NCBI GenBank assembly: GCA_900317955.1
Contig: ONIP01000001.1
Location: 52,810-116,809, forward strand
Direction: 5' to 3'
DNA: 64,000 bases
DNA from: an uncultured Bacteroidales bacterium
GTDB taxonomy: Bacteria; Bacteroidota; Bacteroidia; Bacteroidales; P3
A program made the position numbers and the translations under genes. Below the pieces are notes generated by a model that worked only from the letters and a program-made list of their open reading frames with translations, did not search any database and was not told where the DNA came from. Of the stretch, positions 45,310 through 54,662 are shown in pieces. Within the stretch, counting starts at the first letter, position 1, and each line of letters starts with the position of its first letter.

Positions 45310-45900
45310 ATGGTCAATATCCAAACCGACCACAACGGATGCGACTCTATCGTAACTGCACACCTCACCATACAACCCACACCCTTGGCCGCCATGGCCC
45401 TCTCCCACTACTATCTCACCGAGGACAGACTTTGGACTACCGTAACGGACACCACGTCTCAGCCCCACTCCCGTAGGTGGCTGATAAACGGAGTGTTCAC
45501 CGACACTGTAAAAAGCCTGCGGTGCCACGCGGACCTCCTTGACGACTCGATGAGGATAGTTCTTGTTGTTTGCAACGGGGTATGCTGCGACACGCTTGGG
45601 CTGACCATCCCGGTGCAGCATGGGTTTGTCATGTTTCCAAATGTCTTCACTCCGGTGGCGGAGGATGTGAACGCGAGGTTCTGCCCGCGCGGCAGCGGGG
45701 TCGAGCGGTTTGAGTTGAGGGTTTTCAACCGTCAGGGGCTGGAGGTTTTCCACAGCAGGAGCATGGAGGATTGCTGGGACGGCACCTGCAAGGGGGTTCC
45801 GTGCCCCCAGGGCAGTTATGTCTACATTGTCCGCTACACTTTGCACTATTCGCCCGAACGATGGCTCTCTTCGTCGGGCAGTGTGCTCCTTCTCCGATGA
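45310..45900 (+). pseudogene. 3' fragment of T9SS/gliding-motility surface protein
   Basis: 196 codons from the first ATG, with no signal peptide. The start NIQTDHNGCDSIVTAHLTI is the end of a repeat common in large Bacteroidota surface proteins. Residues ~106-196 form a gliding-motility C-terminal (CHU_C) domain, FPNVFTPVAEDVNARF then FNRQGLEVF, normally the last domain of type IX secreted proteins. An in-frame stop lies about 40 bp upstream in A/T-rich DNA, so the gene is cut off at its 5' side exactly where the island begins. Codon use is native. Confidence 0.7.
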
Positions 45901-46102
45901 CCGGAGAGGGATGTTTTGCGGCTCTTGCATCTTGTTGTTTTTGAAGTGGGGGCTGCTTTTGTTTGTTTTTCGTTTTACGGAGTCTGAAAAAAACAGGTTT
46001 TTAATGTCCGTGCATGGTTTTTCAATGTGCGGTAAAGGGGTGATATTTCGGGCGGTAGGTTATTTTTTCGCGTGTATGAGTGTTTATGTCGGGGATTTTG
46101 TG

Positions 46103-46110
46103 TATTTTTG
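46103..46110 (+). promoter_or_regulatory. -7 box (TATTTTTG) for rnpB
   Basis: TATTTTTG lies 36 bp before the first paired base of RNase P RNA. The 45901-46102 stretch holds no gene. Confidence 0.6.
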
Positions 46111-46145
46111 CACTTTGAAAACGGATTTAGTTCTTTGAAAAGCAA

Positions 46146-46528
46146 CGGCAACGGGCTCTATCGCCGGCAGCCCCCGTCAGGGGTCTGCGGGAGGAAAGTC
46201 CGGGCAACACGAGCCACCATACTTCCTAACGGGAAGGCGGCGGGGAGGCAAGGGCCCCGCCGACAGCGAGTGCCACAGAAAGATAAACCGCCTGGCAACA
46301 GGTAAGGGTGCAAGCGCGAGGCAAGAGCTCACGACGGGCGACAGCGATGCCGCCCGATGGCAAACCTTATGGGTTGAAAGACCAAATATACCGGCTACAC
46401 GGGGCAGGCTCGCCCTTGCCGGGGGGTAGGTTGATAGAGGCCGTCGGCGACGACGGCAGTAGATTGATGATAGAGGCCGCCCAAGCGTTGAGCAAGGGCG
46501 GAACAGAACCCGGCTTACCACGTTGCCG
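46146..46528 (+). ncRNA. rnpB: RNase P RNA (type A)
   Basis: The 5' consensus GAGGAAAGTCCGGGC (from 46190) and the 3' partner GATAGAGGCCG plus ACAGAACCCGGCTTA (to 46518) form the conserved core; GATAAACCGCC and GGTAAGGGTGCAA mark the expected middle regions. P1 is CGGCAACG (46146-46153) with CGTTGCCG (46521-46528), directly followed by seven T, so the terminal helix may also serve as terminator. The RNA removes 5' leaders from tRNA precursors. Ends are set by P1 and could extend a few bases. Confidence 0.95.
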
Positions 46529-46548
46529 TTTTTTTATTTTTGACTACT

Positions 46549-47238
46549 ATGAAGAAAAGTAACATAATCATCGCCTCCGCCCTCTTGTCGGGATGCCTCC
46601 TCTCCTCGGCATGCATCCACCAAGGGGCTCTTGTGGAGGTCCCCGCCACCCTGATGCAGTACCAGCACCAGCCCACCGAGGCCAAGCTCCTCGCGCTGGC
46701 CAAGTCGTACGCCCAGGCCATCAATTCCAACCTCGAACAGCAGTCGCTCTTCCCCGGACAGTATGCCGACTACGGCGTGGCGCTGGCCAAACTCGGCTGC
46801 CGCAGCCAGGCCAACGTCATGTTCAACAACGAGAAGGCTATGTTCCCCAACAGTTCGCTCTATGTGGACATGCTGAAGCAGACCCTCGTGCCGGAGCTGT
46901 GCAACGACAACCGTTTCGACACCGCCAAGATAGACCTCAAGACCCTCGACACCATCGCCGTGACCTACACCCCCGAGGAGGAGGCTTTGCTCCGCCAGCA
47001 GGCCGAGGACCCCGAGTATAAACGCCTGATGAAACTACAGGCGCAGCAGGAACGGCAGCAGCAGGCCGACGCCAAACGCAAGGCCAAGAAGGCCGAACAG
47101 CAAGCCCGCAAGGAGGCCTTGGAGGCACAGAAGAGAGCCAAACAAGAACAACAACGCGCCGAGAGGGAAGCCAGGAAGAAGGCCGCCGCAACGCCCGACA
47201 CCGCCTCCACCCAGCCGACACAACCCGTGAACCAATAG
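46549..47238 (+). CDS. DUF4810 lipoprotein
   Basis: 229 residues from the ATG at 46549; an upstream TTG would add MTT. Two Cys-containing lipobox candidates occur (LLSGC, LSSAC), the second being the likelier. The ~25-130 segment has the DUF4810 landmarks PTEAKLLALAKSYAQAI, LFPGQYADYGVALAKLG and KAMFPNSSLYVDML. The tail is a highly charged Ala/Lys/Gln/Arg helix (~150-215). DUF4810 usually accompanies a CsgG-like secretin and DUF799; the latter is next, 11 bp on. Confidence 0.8.
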   Translation: MKKSNIIIASALLSGCLLSSACIHQGALVEVPATLMQYQHQPTEAKLLALAKSYAQAINSNLEQQSLFPGQYADYGVALAKLGCRSQANVMFNNEKAMFPNSSLYVDMLKQTLVPELCNDNRFDTAKIDLKTLDTIAVTYTPEEEALLRQQAEDPEYKRLMKLQAQQERQQQADAKRKAKKAEQQARKEALEAQKRAKQEQQRAEREARKKAAATPDTASTQPTQPVNQ

Positions 47239-47249
47239 CCCCTACAGCC

Positions 47250-48038
47250 ATGCCACGCATCATTTATACAATAGTACTCGCAGCCATCGTCCTCCTCGCC
47301 TCGTGCAAGAGCGAGAAGAAGGCTACCGCCTACAGCGACCTATACAAGGAAAAGCCTGTTACCATCCTCATTGCCCCGGTGCAGGACAACGCGAAGCGTA
47401 TGCTCGAGAAGAACACGCAGGACCGTGTCTTCAACGAGGAGCTCACCGCCGCCGCCCACTACCTGCGCCAGACCCTTGCCGCCCCCTTGGCCTCGCAGGG
47501 CTACTACACCATCGCCCCCCTTGCCTCCGACATCATACTGCAGAAGACTGGCCTCGACTACCGCCAGCTGATGATGGGCAATATGGCAAGCCTCAACTCA
47601 GCCTACGGCATCGACGCCGTACTGCTTGTTGCCATTCACAAATGGCAGCAGCCGGAGATAAACGAGGTGGTCGTCTATACGGAGTATACCCTCCGTTCGA
47701 CCAAGAGCGGCCTCGAGCTGATGCATACCTGGGTGCGCGGCGACAAGATACAACCTGTCGACATCAAGGGCGAACCCATCGAACTGTCGACCGACGTCGA
47801 CTTCATAGTCCGCAACCAGCTCAACATACCCTTGGCCCACAAATGCATACTGCTGCAGCAGATGAGCGACTTTGCCCTGCGCAACCTGCCCACCAGCGTG
47901 AGCCAGTGGCATTTTCAGCACGACCGCTACATCACCTCCAACCCGGTGTTCTACAATTTCATCATCTACCCCGACGGCAGCATAGAACGCACCAATTATT
48001 CAGAAGACGCTTTCGGCAATGAATGTTTCACAGATTGA
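47250..48038 (+). CDS. DUF799 (GNA1162-like) lipoprotein
   Basis: 262 residues, lipobox LLASC (Cys19). Landmarks PVTILIAPVQDNAKRM, LAAPLASQGYYTIAPL and MASLNSAYGIDAVLLVAIHKW match the GNA1162/DUF799 family, which adopts a TolB-N-like fold and is thought to act with CsgG- and DUF4810-type proteins in an envelope assembly. No csgG-like gene is in this window. Ends 20 bp inside comB. Confidence 0.82.
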   Translation: MPRIIYTIVLAAIVLLASCKSEKKATAYSDLYKEKPVTILIAPVQDNAKRMLEKNTQDRVFNEELTAAAHYLRQTLAAPLASQGYYTIAPLASDIILQKTGLDYRQLMMGNMASLNSAYGIDAVLLVAIHKWQQPEINEVVVYTEYTLRSTKSGLELMHTWVRGDKIQPVDIKGEPIELSTDVDFIVRNQLNIPLAHKCILLQQMSDFALRNLPTSVSQWHFQHDRYITSNPVFYNFIIYPDGSIERTNYSEDAFGNECFTD

Positions 48039-48753
48039 GCTCAGCCTCACGCCAGCCCTCTACCCCTACCGCACCTTGAAGGAGGGGCACACCACCGTGG
48101 CGGTGGACATACTGCGCGCCACGACCTCGATATGTGCCGCCTTTGCCGCGGGAGCCGAAGAGATCGTGCCCCTTGAGAGTCTCGAAGTCCTGGACGACTA
48201 CCACGCCCGCGGCTATCTTCGCGCTGCCGAACGCGGCGGCCGCAAGATCGGCGACGCCGAATTCGGCAATTCCCCCACCGAATACCTCGCCAACGACCTC
48301 CACGGCCAACGCCTGGCCTACAGCACTACCAACGGCACCGTCTCGATACGGAAAGGCAGCGACGCCGACCGCACCCTTGTGGGCTCGTTTGCCAACATCG
48401 ACGCCCTCGCACGGCTTCTCCTCTCCTCCCCCCAGAACCTCGTCATACTGTGCAGCGGGTGGGAGAACGACTTCTCGATAGAGGACACCCTCTTTGCCGG
48501 GGCTTTGTGCCGCCGCCTGATGGACAGCGGCCTTTACTCAAGCCGCCACGACGCCGTGCAGATGGCTCTTGCGCTATGGGACGCCTGCCACGGCGACCCC
48601 TACGAATACTCACTGCGAACTGCCAGCCATGTGAAGCGGCTGCAAGGCTTCGGCGCCGACGCCGACATCGCCTTCGCCTTCCGGATGAACACCTGCGGCG
48701 TGGTGCCATGCCTCAAAGAAGGCACCCTGCACTGTATTGAAACACCCCAATAA
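48019..48753 (+). CDS. comB: 2-phosphosulfolactate phosphatase (ComB family)
   Basis: 244 residues. Family motifs VAVDILRATTSI (~27-38), DAEFGNSPTEY, YSTTNGTV and LCSGWENDFSIEDTLFAGAL are all present, with acidic residues for Mg2+. The reference enzyme dephosphorylates 2-phospho-3-sulfolactate in coenzyme M synthesis; bacterial homologues outside methanogens are widespread and may act on another phosphate ester. Starts inside the DUF799 gene by 20 bp, so it is in the same operon. Confidence 0.85.
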   Translation: MNVSQIELSLTPALYPYRTLKEGHTTVAVDILRATTSICAAFAAGAEEIVPLESLEVLDDYHARGYLRAAERGGRKIGDAEFGNSPTEYLANDLHGQRLAYSTTNGTVSIRKGSDADRTLVGSFANIDALARLLLSSPQNLVILCSGWENDFSIEDTLFAGALCRRLMDSGLYSSRHDAVQMALALWDACHGDPYEYSLRTASHVKRLQGFGADADIAFAFRMNTCGVVPCLKEGTLHCIETPQ

Positions 48754-48769
48754 TAAACAATCATTCTTG

Positions 48770-49432
48770 ATGAAACATTTAATCGGTCCAATCCTGCTGC
48801 TGCTATGCTGCCTTCCTACGGGGATTTACGCCCAGAAGGGGGACACGCTGACGTGCCATTACGACCACTCGTTCACGTGGCAGCAGTCGGTCAGCCCCTC
48901 GGTGCTGGTAGGCTCGGGCATCATCCTCTCTTTCACGCCCGAACTGCACAAAGGGTTCGACATAAAGATTCGCGACTGGTCGCAGCTCGACCGGCACGAC
49001 CGCAACGAGATAGAGGATTATATCCAATATGCCCCCATCGCATCGGTGGCCGTTCTCAAGGCCTGCGGTCTGAAAAGCAAGCACAACTGGCGCGACATAG
49101 TCAACCTGGGCGGCGGCGCCGCCATACTCTGCTTTGCCATCAGCAACAGCCTTAAATATTCCCTCGCTGTGGAACGCCCCTACTCCGGCGTTTACAACAG
49201 TTTCCCCTCAGGGCATACCATGACGGCCTTTTTCGGAGCCGAGATGCTGAGACGCGAATACGGCGAGGAGTACCCCGGCATAGCGGTTGCGGGCTATGCC
49301 GTGGCCACGGGCGTAGGACTACTGCGCATTTACAACAACCGCCACTGGGCCAGCGATGTCCTTGCAGGTGCCGGTCTCGGCATACTCAGCACGTCGCTCA
49401 TGTACTGGCTTGCCCCCTATCTGCGTTTTTAG
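48770..49432 (+). CDS. PAP2-type phosphatase, secreted/membrane
   Basis: 220 residues from the ATG at 48770. Signal peptide ending IYAQ, several hydrophobic helices, and the acid-phosphatase triad: KYSLAVERP, SFPSGHTMTA (~144-153) and NNRHWASDVLAG (~193-204). It removes phosphate from lipid carriers or lipid A-type substrates at the periplasmic face. Substrate unknown. Ten bp separate its stop from trmO. Confidence 0.85.
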   Translation: MKHLIGPILLLLCCLPTGIYAQKGDTLTCHYDHSFTWQQSVSPSVLVGSGIILSFTPELHKGFDIKIRDWSQLDRHDRNEIEDYIQYAPIASVAVLKACGLKSKHNWRDIVNLGGGAAILCFAISNSLKYSLAVERPYSGVYNSFPSGHTMTAFFGAEMLRREYGEEYPGIAVAGYAVATGVGLLRIYNNRHWASDVLAGAGLGILSTSLMYWLAPYLRF

Positions 49433-49442
49433 CTTCCGCCCC

Positions 49443-50114
49443 ATGCAACCCATTGCCCACATTGCTTCCTGCTTCCCCACCAAATTCGGCATCCCGCGCC
49501 AGGCAGGCATTGTCGACACCCCCGCCACCGTCATTTTCGAACCTCCCTACCGCATAGCCGAAGCCGTGCGGGGACTGGAGGAGTTCGACTATATCTGGCT
49601 AATCTGGCAATTTCACGAGGCCATACGGCAGGACTGGTCTCCCACGGTGCGCCCGCCGCGTTTAGGCGGCAACCGCCGCATGGGGGTATTCGCCACCCGC
49701 AGCCCTTTCCGTCCCAACGCCATAGGACTCTCTTCCGTCCGCCTCGAGGGCATAGAGTACAGCTCAGCCGAAGGTCCGCTGCTGCATATCTCGGGCGCCG
49801 ACTTGATGGACGGCACACCTATCTTCGACATCAAGCCTTACCTCCCCTATACCGACAGCCATCCCGGGGCGCGCAGCGGTTTCGCCCCCCTTGCCGCCGA
49901 AAGGCTCCTCACCGTGGAGTGCCCTCCCGCACTCCTCGAACGCATCCCGCAGGGGCAACGCCAAAGCCTGCTCGACCTGCTGTCCCACGACCCCAGACCG
50001 CAATACCACCACGACCCGCAACGCCTTTATGGCATGGCATTTGCAGGGTTTGAAATCAAATTCAAGGTAAATCAGGATTCGCTCGTTGTAAGCGACATCG
50101 TGCCGCTTGCCTGA
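49443..50114 (+). CDS. trmO: tRNA (N6-threonylcarbamoyladenosine) methyltransferase TrmO
   Basis: 223 residues from the ATG at 49443, where homology begins (MQPIAHIASCFPTKFGIPRQ). Landmarks LEEFDYIWLIWQFH, VFATRSPFRPNAIGLSSVRL, DLMDGTPIFDIKPYLPY and a C-terminal DPRPQY match the YaeB/TsaA family. It methylates t6A37 of certain tRNAs using SAM. The 3' end overlaps the convergent rnz gene by 43 bp. Confidence 0.92.
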   Translation: MQPIAHIASCFPTKFGIPRQAGIVDTPATVIFEPPYRIAEAVRGLEEFDYIWLIWQFHEAIRQDWSPTVRPPRLGGNRRMGVFATRSPFRPNAIGLSSVRLEGIEYSSAEGPLLHISGADLMDGTPIFDIKPYLPYTDSHPGARSGFAPLAAERLLTVECPPALLERIPQGQRQSLLDLLSHDPRPQYHHDPQRLYGMAFAGFEIKFKVNQDSLVVSDIVPLA

Positions 50115-50920
50115 CGGTTGCCGCCCTCGCCGTAATGCACTTCGTACCGCCCACCGTCGGCGGCTATCATCGTGTCGGGGAACAGGGCCTGCGCCTCGGC
50201 AAGCAACGGCTCCGGCTCCTTGAAACGGGCGCTGATATGGGTGAGCAGCAGCTGATGCACATGCGCTTTCTGAGCCAGGGCGGCCGCCATCGAGGCGGTG
50301 CAGTGCAGTTTCTCGTTGGCTATCTGGGTATAGGCATTGGTAAAGGTACTCTCCATGCAGAGCAGATTCACCCCCTCGATATAAGGAATTATTTTCTCGC
50401 AATAGGCTGTGTCGGAGCAATAGGCATAGCGTCGCGGAGGATTGTTGCCGCGGGGTTTCTCTTCCACCAAATAGCCATAGGTGGGGACAGAATGCACCAA
50501 GGGGAACGCCCACACTTTGCAGAGGCCGTTCTCGAACAGCAGCTCGATGCCCTCTTCGAACGAGAGTTCATGATAGTTCACCTCAAAGCCCACATGACTG
50601 CCCGACACCCGCATCAGCAATTCCATTGCCTCGCGGATGCCCGCGGGAGCAAAGACTTCCAGCGGCTGTGTCCGCCCGCAGAGATGCATGCTGCTTATCA
50701 ATCCGGGCAAGCCGAAAAAATGGTCGCCGTGCAGGTGCGTCAAGCAGATATGGCCTACGCCCTGCATCTTCTGATGATAGACCCGCAACTGGGTCTGGGT
50801 ATTCTCGCCGCAGTCCAACAGCAGGCGGAAACCGTTCACATTCACCACCTGCCCGCTGCAATGGCGCGCCACCGTGGGCAACGCTGCCCCAGAGCCTAAT
50901 ATTGTAGTGTAGAAATTCAA
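50072..50920 (-). CDS. rnz: Ribonuclease Z
   Basis: 282 residues. Metallo-beta-lactamase fold with LTHLHGDHFFGLPG (~60-73), SDTAY (~169) and LLTHISARF (~226). LGSGAALPT at the N-terminus and the exosite stretch HLCGRTQPLEVFAP fit RNase Z, which cleaves tRNA 3' trailers. The last ~45 residues overlap trmO on the other strand, and the tail ASGTMSLTTSES is not conserved sequence that I recognise. Probably transcribed from the symporter/DUF4831 promoter. Confidence 0.93.
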   Translation of the reverse strand: MNFYTTILGSGAALPTVARHCSGQVVNVNGFRLLLDCGENTQTQLRVYHQKMQGVGHICLTHLHGDHFFGLPGLISSMHLCGRTQPLEVFAPAGIREAMELLMRVSGSHVGFEVNYHELSFEEGIELLFENGLCKVWAFPLVHSVPTYGYLVEEKPRGNNPPRRYAYCSDTAYCEKIIPYIEGVNLLCMESTFTNAYTQIANEKLHCTASMAAALAQKAHVHQLLLTHISARFKEPEPLLAEAQALFPDTMIAADGGRYEVHYGEGGNRQASGTMSLTTSES

Positions 50921-50926
50921 GACTCG

Positions 50927-52057
50927 TTAGTTCTCATAATAAACGATCGCCCCGGAAGCAGGGTCGAACAGGGCTTTGAAATGCTTGTGGGGGAGGTCGA
51001 TGACGGGACCGTACTGCGCTACGGGGACAGTCACCCTGTAGTCGAACAGCTCGCACTCGAGGGTCAACTCAGCCTGTGAGGGGAGGCGGTATTGGAAATT
51101 GCGTCCCGAGAGGATGGGGAGCCTTTTCTGCTTGCGGCTGAAATTGCGCACACGCTGCAGCGACTTGTCGGGCCGCAAAGTGCACACCACTGGCATGGCG
51201 TCGTAGTCGTCGCTTTCGCAAATGCCCTCGCTGCGCGAGAAATAGAACAGCACCGACCGCTGGACGGTGTCGTTGCTACCCGTGGTGGGCTTGGGCGTGA
51301 CAAAGAAATGCACCGTCTCCACCACCGGCTTGCCAATAAACTGGGCCATCAGGATGGCCTCTTTCTCTTCCAACTGCTGGAGCAGCTCGCGCTTTCCTTC
51401 AGGGGTGTAGCGGTCGGACAAGGCAATGTCGGCACGGGTGTCTTCCAGTTCGGCAATCTCTTCGGCGGCAGCCTGTGCCCGCTGACGCAACGAACGGGGT
51501 GCCTTTTTTGTCGACATCCCCGTGGGCTTGCCGGGCTTGTCGCCACGCACATAGAAAGTGTCAGTCTTATCGTAAAGATTGTAGGTAGGCAGCATCTTGT
51601 CGGCGGTGGCATTGTGTAGCACCAGCTTGGCATCTCCGGCAACGGGGTGAGCCGAAGTCTCTCCGGTTCCCATCTGGGCGGCAACCTCCTGCGGAGTCAT
51701 CCCCACGGCGCGCAACAAGTGACGGCTGTCAACCTGCACCGAGATACCGTTGGGGGTAACCAGATAGTAATTCTCGGGGTCGGCGTTCACGGTATAGGAG
51801 GTCGACACATTCACAATCCTATAGGGTTTGTCCACATCGAAATTATCCAACGCCAGCATCTCCGACGCGTAGGCACCGTACACGGCATCCGTCAAGTCGT
51901 AATACTGGTAGGTTACATCCACACAAATCTGTGTACTCGGCAAGGCATAGAACAAGCCCTCGCCCATAGCGGCGTCGCCGTTTCCAACCGGCGTCACCGA
52001 ATAACATCCTGCCATCGCAAACGACACGGCTATTATTATTGCAATTCTGCGAAACAT
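50927..52057 (-). CDS. DUF4831 lipoprotein
   Basis: 376 residues, lipobox MAGC (Cys18). N-terminal YALPSTQICVDVTYQ, VNADPENYYLVTPNGISVQV and the later FYFSRSEGI segment match the DUF4831 family of Bacteroidota envelope proteins. The middle (~190-240) is a charged coiled coil. Function unknown. 26 bp after the symporter gene and 6 bp before rnz. Confidence 0.75.
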   Translation of the reverse strand: MFRRIAIIIAVSFAMAGCYSVTPVGNGDAAMGEGLFYALPSTQICVDVTYQYYDLTDAVYGAYASEMLALDNFDVDKPYRIVNVSTSYTVNADPENYYLVTPNGISVQVDSRHLLRAVGMTPQEVAAQMGTGETSAHPVAGDAKLVLHNATADKMLPTYNLYDKTDTFYVRGDKPGKPTGMSTKKAPRSLRQRAQAAAEEIAELEDTRADIALSDRYTPEGKRELLQQLEEKEAILMAQFIGKPVVETVHFFVTPKPTTGSNDTVQRSVLFYFSRSEGICESDDYDAMPVVCTLRPDKSLQRVRNFSRKQKRLPILSGRNFQYRLPSQAELTLECELFDYRVTVPVAQYGPVIDLPHKHFKALFDPASGAIVYYEN

Positions 52058-52083
52058 TTTTTTATATTTTTTATTCTACTTTA

Positions 52084-53562
52084 TTATTCGTTTTTTTCTA
52101 CAATGGTTCCACGCTTTTCCCTTATGGCCAGCAATCCCACAAAGGTCAGCAATCCGTTAATCAGCAATATTTCAAATCCGAAATGGTATCCAAACCACTC
52201 CGGTGCATATCTTTTCAGTACATACGATACCACGGGAGCCACGACGGCCACCACAGGCACCCATCTGTCACGCACTTTGTGCTTGGTGAAAAGTCCGAAG
52301 GTGTACAATCCCAGCAAAGGCCCGTAGGTGAAACCTGCAATGTCGAACAACGTGTCAATCAACGATTGTCTGTGGAACGGTCTGAAAGCCAGTATCACCA
52401 CCAAATAGAGCAGAGCGAAACCCACATGCACCCAACGGCGCATCTTCACGGTGGACTTGTCGTCGGCTCTCCGTTCAAAACCCAGAAAGTCGTAGCACAA
52501 CGTGGTAGTAAGAGCCGTCAACGTGCCGTCGGCACTGGAATAGCCCGCGGCCACCATGCCGATGATAAACAGCACGGCCGTGAATGTGTTGAGGTGGAAC
52601 GCCACCGAGGGGAAGATTTTGTCCCCCATCACATGGCCTTCAGCATCCAAAGGCAAGGCAAACCCCGTGCTTTGGGCATAGGCTATCAACGCCGCGCCCA
52701 GACTCAGGAATATCAGGTTCACTATGATAAACAGCCCGCTGCTGGTCATCACATTTTTCTGTGCGTCGCGGAGCGTCTTGCAGGTCAAATTCTTCTGCAT
52801 CATGTCCTGGTCCAGTCCTGTCATCGTGATGGTGATAAACATACCGCTCAGGATCTGTTTCCAGTAATATTTCCCTGCGGTCGGGTCGGTCTCAAACACA
52901 CGCGTATACCCCGCCTCTGCCGAACGCCGCAGCAACTGTCCCAACGATATGTCAAGCTCGCTGAGTATTGCCACCACGGTGGCCACCGCCGCCAAAATCA
53001 GGAAGGTAGTCTGGAGCGTGTCGGTCCACACCACCGTCTTCACTCCCCCGCGGAACGTATACAATAATATGATGCAAATAAACACCACGGCAATAGCCCA
53101 GAACGGTATTCCCCAGCCCTTGAACACAAACTCATACAGCACAAAAACCACCAGGTACATCCGCAACGCCGACCCCATCAGCCTCGAGATGATAAAGAAC
53201 AAGGCACCGGTACGCTCCGACGTTACGCCGAATCGCTGTTCGAGATAACTGTATATCGAAGTCAAATTCAATTTATAATACAATGGCAGCAACACCAACG
53301 CTATCACCGCATAGCCCAACACATACCCGAACACCAGCGGCATATATGTGAACTGCCCGTAGTACACACCCCCCGGCACCGACAGAAAGGTCACGCCCGA
53401 AAGCGATGCCCCTATCATGCCGTAAGCCACAACCGGCCATGGCGACTTCCTCTGCCCTCTGAAAAAGGCATCGTTCCCCGCCGTCTTGCGCGACGACAGC
53501 CACATCACACCGAACAACAGCACGGTATACGCCACAAAACAGATTAATACAACGGTTTCCAT
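52084..53562 (-). CDS. Sodium:solute symporter
   Basis: 492 residues from the ATG at 53562; an upstream ATG at 53592 overlaps the promoter and is rejected. About 13 transmembrane segments, with SSS-family landmarks ASLSGVTFLSVPGGVY (~52-67), YLEQRFG and TGLDQDMMQKNLTC. Imports a sugar, organic acid or amino sugar with Na+; the substrate is not evident. First gene of a leftward operon with DUF4831 and rnz. Confidence 0.9.
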   Translation of the reverse strand: METVVLICFVAYTVLLFGVMWLSSRKTAGNDAFFRGQRKSPWPVVAYGMIGASLSGVTFLSVPGGVYYGQFTYMPLVFGYVLGYAVIALVLLPLYYKLNLTSIYSYLEQRFGVTSERTGALFFIISRLMGSALRMYLVVFVLYEFVFKGWGIPFWAIAVVFICIILLYTFRGGVKTVVWTDTLQTTFLILAAVATVVAILSELDISLGQLLRRSAEAGYTRVFETDPTAGKYYWKQILSGMFITITMTGLDQDMMQKNLTCKTLRDAQKNVMTSSGLFIIVNLIFLSLGAALIAYAQSTGFALPLDAEGHVMGDKIFPSVAFHLNTFTAVLFIIGMVAAGYSSADGTLTALTTTLCYDFLGFERRADDKSTVKMRRWVHVGFALLYLVVILAFRPFHRQSLIDTLFDIAGFTYGPLLGLYTFGLFTKHKVRDRWVPVVAVVAPVVSYVLKRYAPEWFGYHFGFEILLINGLLTFVGLLAIREKRGTIVEKNE

Positions 53563-53589
53563 CCGCACTTTTAAATTTTTTTTGGTGTG

Positions 53590-53597
53590 CAAAGATA
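53590..53597 (-). promoter_or_regulatory. -7 box (TATCTTTG) for symporter operon
   Basis: Minus-strand TATCTTTG 28 bp before the ATG at 53562. Confidence 0.6.
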
Positions 53598-53627
53598 CTA
53601 AATTTTTTCCATTTCCGTTTTTTTTTG

Positions 53628-53635
53628 TAACTTTG
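53628..53635 (+). promoter_or_regulatory. -7 box (TAACTTTG) for secreted protein gene
   Basis: TAACTTTG 65 bp before the ATG at 53700, divergent from the symporter promoter about 30 bp away. Confidence 0.6.
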
Positions 53636-53699
53636 AACTCGCAAATTAGCGTTCAAATCAACCGAAAAGTAAGTACAACATATTAGTATAGAGTATATT

Positions 53700-54581
53700 A
53701 TGAAAATTAAGCAGATTCTTATAACAGCCCTATTCTTAAGTTTTGCGGGCTGCTTGGCTGCACAAAACAACGACAATCTACGCGGTCGCATCAACGACCG
53801 CCCCAACCAGGCCGTGCAACGTCGACCCAACGCTCCTCAGAAAAATGACCAGCGCATGCCCGACCAACTCTCCGACTGCCAGCGCGACGGTCTCCACGGT
53901 GAAGTGAAAAACGTCATGTCGGTGATGTACGAGGCCGACGACCGTGCCAACAACGCCGGCCGCGGCAGCATCCTCGAACGCCTCAAAACCGTCTACAACC
54001 AGAAGGGGCAACGCCGCAGCCAGTCCTACCTCTCCAACGAGGAGGACATGATTTTCCGCACAAAATATAAACACGACGACTTCGGTCTCGTCACCCTCGA
54101 GCATATCCTCGACCCTGACGAAAACGTCATCGGCCGCACCTACTACCTCTACGATGCCGACCTTATCCTCACCGAGGTATACATCGAGGACGAAGAACGC
54201 CAGATCGAAAGCCGCGTCCTTTACAAATACGACGCCCAGGGCCGTCTCAGCCAACTCAGCTACAACGACCATGAGAACAACGTCTTCCGCCGCGAACTCT
54301 TCATCTATGGCGAAAACGACAACATCTACAAAACCGTTGTCTTCAACGCCAAGGGAGACAAAGTGCAGGAAATCCGTTACGAGTATGACGAACACAACGA
54401 ACCCATCAGCTCCACCCTCTTCGACTATTACGAGGATCCCAACGAACCCGAACTCACCATCACCCTCTACGAATATCGCTATGACGAGGAAGGCAACTGG
54501 GTCACCCGCTACGAATACCAAGTAGAAAACGACAAGAAAATCCCGACCTACATCGTCGAACGGGATATTAAGTACTACTAA
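53700..54581 (+). CDS. Secreted protein with YD/RHS-like strands
   Basis: 293 residues, signal peptide ending CLAAQ. Residues ~20-55 are a disordered Asn/Arg/Pro linker. From ~60 on, short beta-strand repeats resemble YD/RHS units: YKYDAQGRLSQLSY, YEYDEHNEPISS and YRYDEEGNWVTRYEY. Too short to be an RHS toxin; such proteins are usually annotated as unknown in Bacteroidota and may form a small open beta-sheet in the periplasm. Single-gene unit with its own promoter and terminator. Confidence 0.65.
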   Translation: MKIKQILITALFLSFAGCLAAQNNDNLRGRINDRPNQAVQRRPNAPQKNDQRMPDQLSDCQRDGLHGEVKNVMSVMYEADDRANNAGRGSILERLKTVYNQKGQRRSQSYLSNEEDMIFRTKYKHDDFGLVTLEHILDPDENVIGRTYYLYDADLILTEVYIEDEERQIESRVLYKYDAQGRLSQLSYNDHENNVFRRELFIYGENDNIYKTVVFNAKGDKVQEIRYEYDEHNEPISSTLFDYYEDPNEPELTITLYEYRYDEEGNWVTRYEYQVENDKKIPTYIVERDIKYY

Positions 54582-54631
54582 ACCCCTCGCAATCATACAG
54601 TCTTTCTTACCTATTTAAAATAGAAACAAAT

Positions 54632-54662
54632 AACTCACCTTTTCTTGGTGAGTTTTTTTTTA
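54632..54662 (+). terminator. Intrinsic terminator after 53700 gene
   Basis: AACTCACC (54632-54639) with GGTGAGTT (54647-54654), then a T run. The following 54663-54880 holds no convincing gene. Confidence 0.85.
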
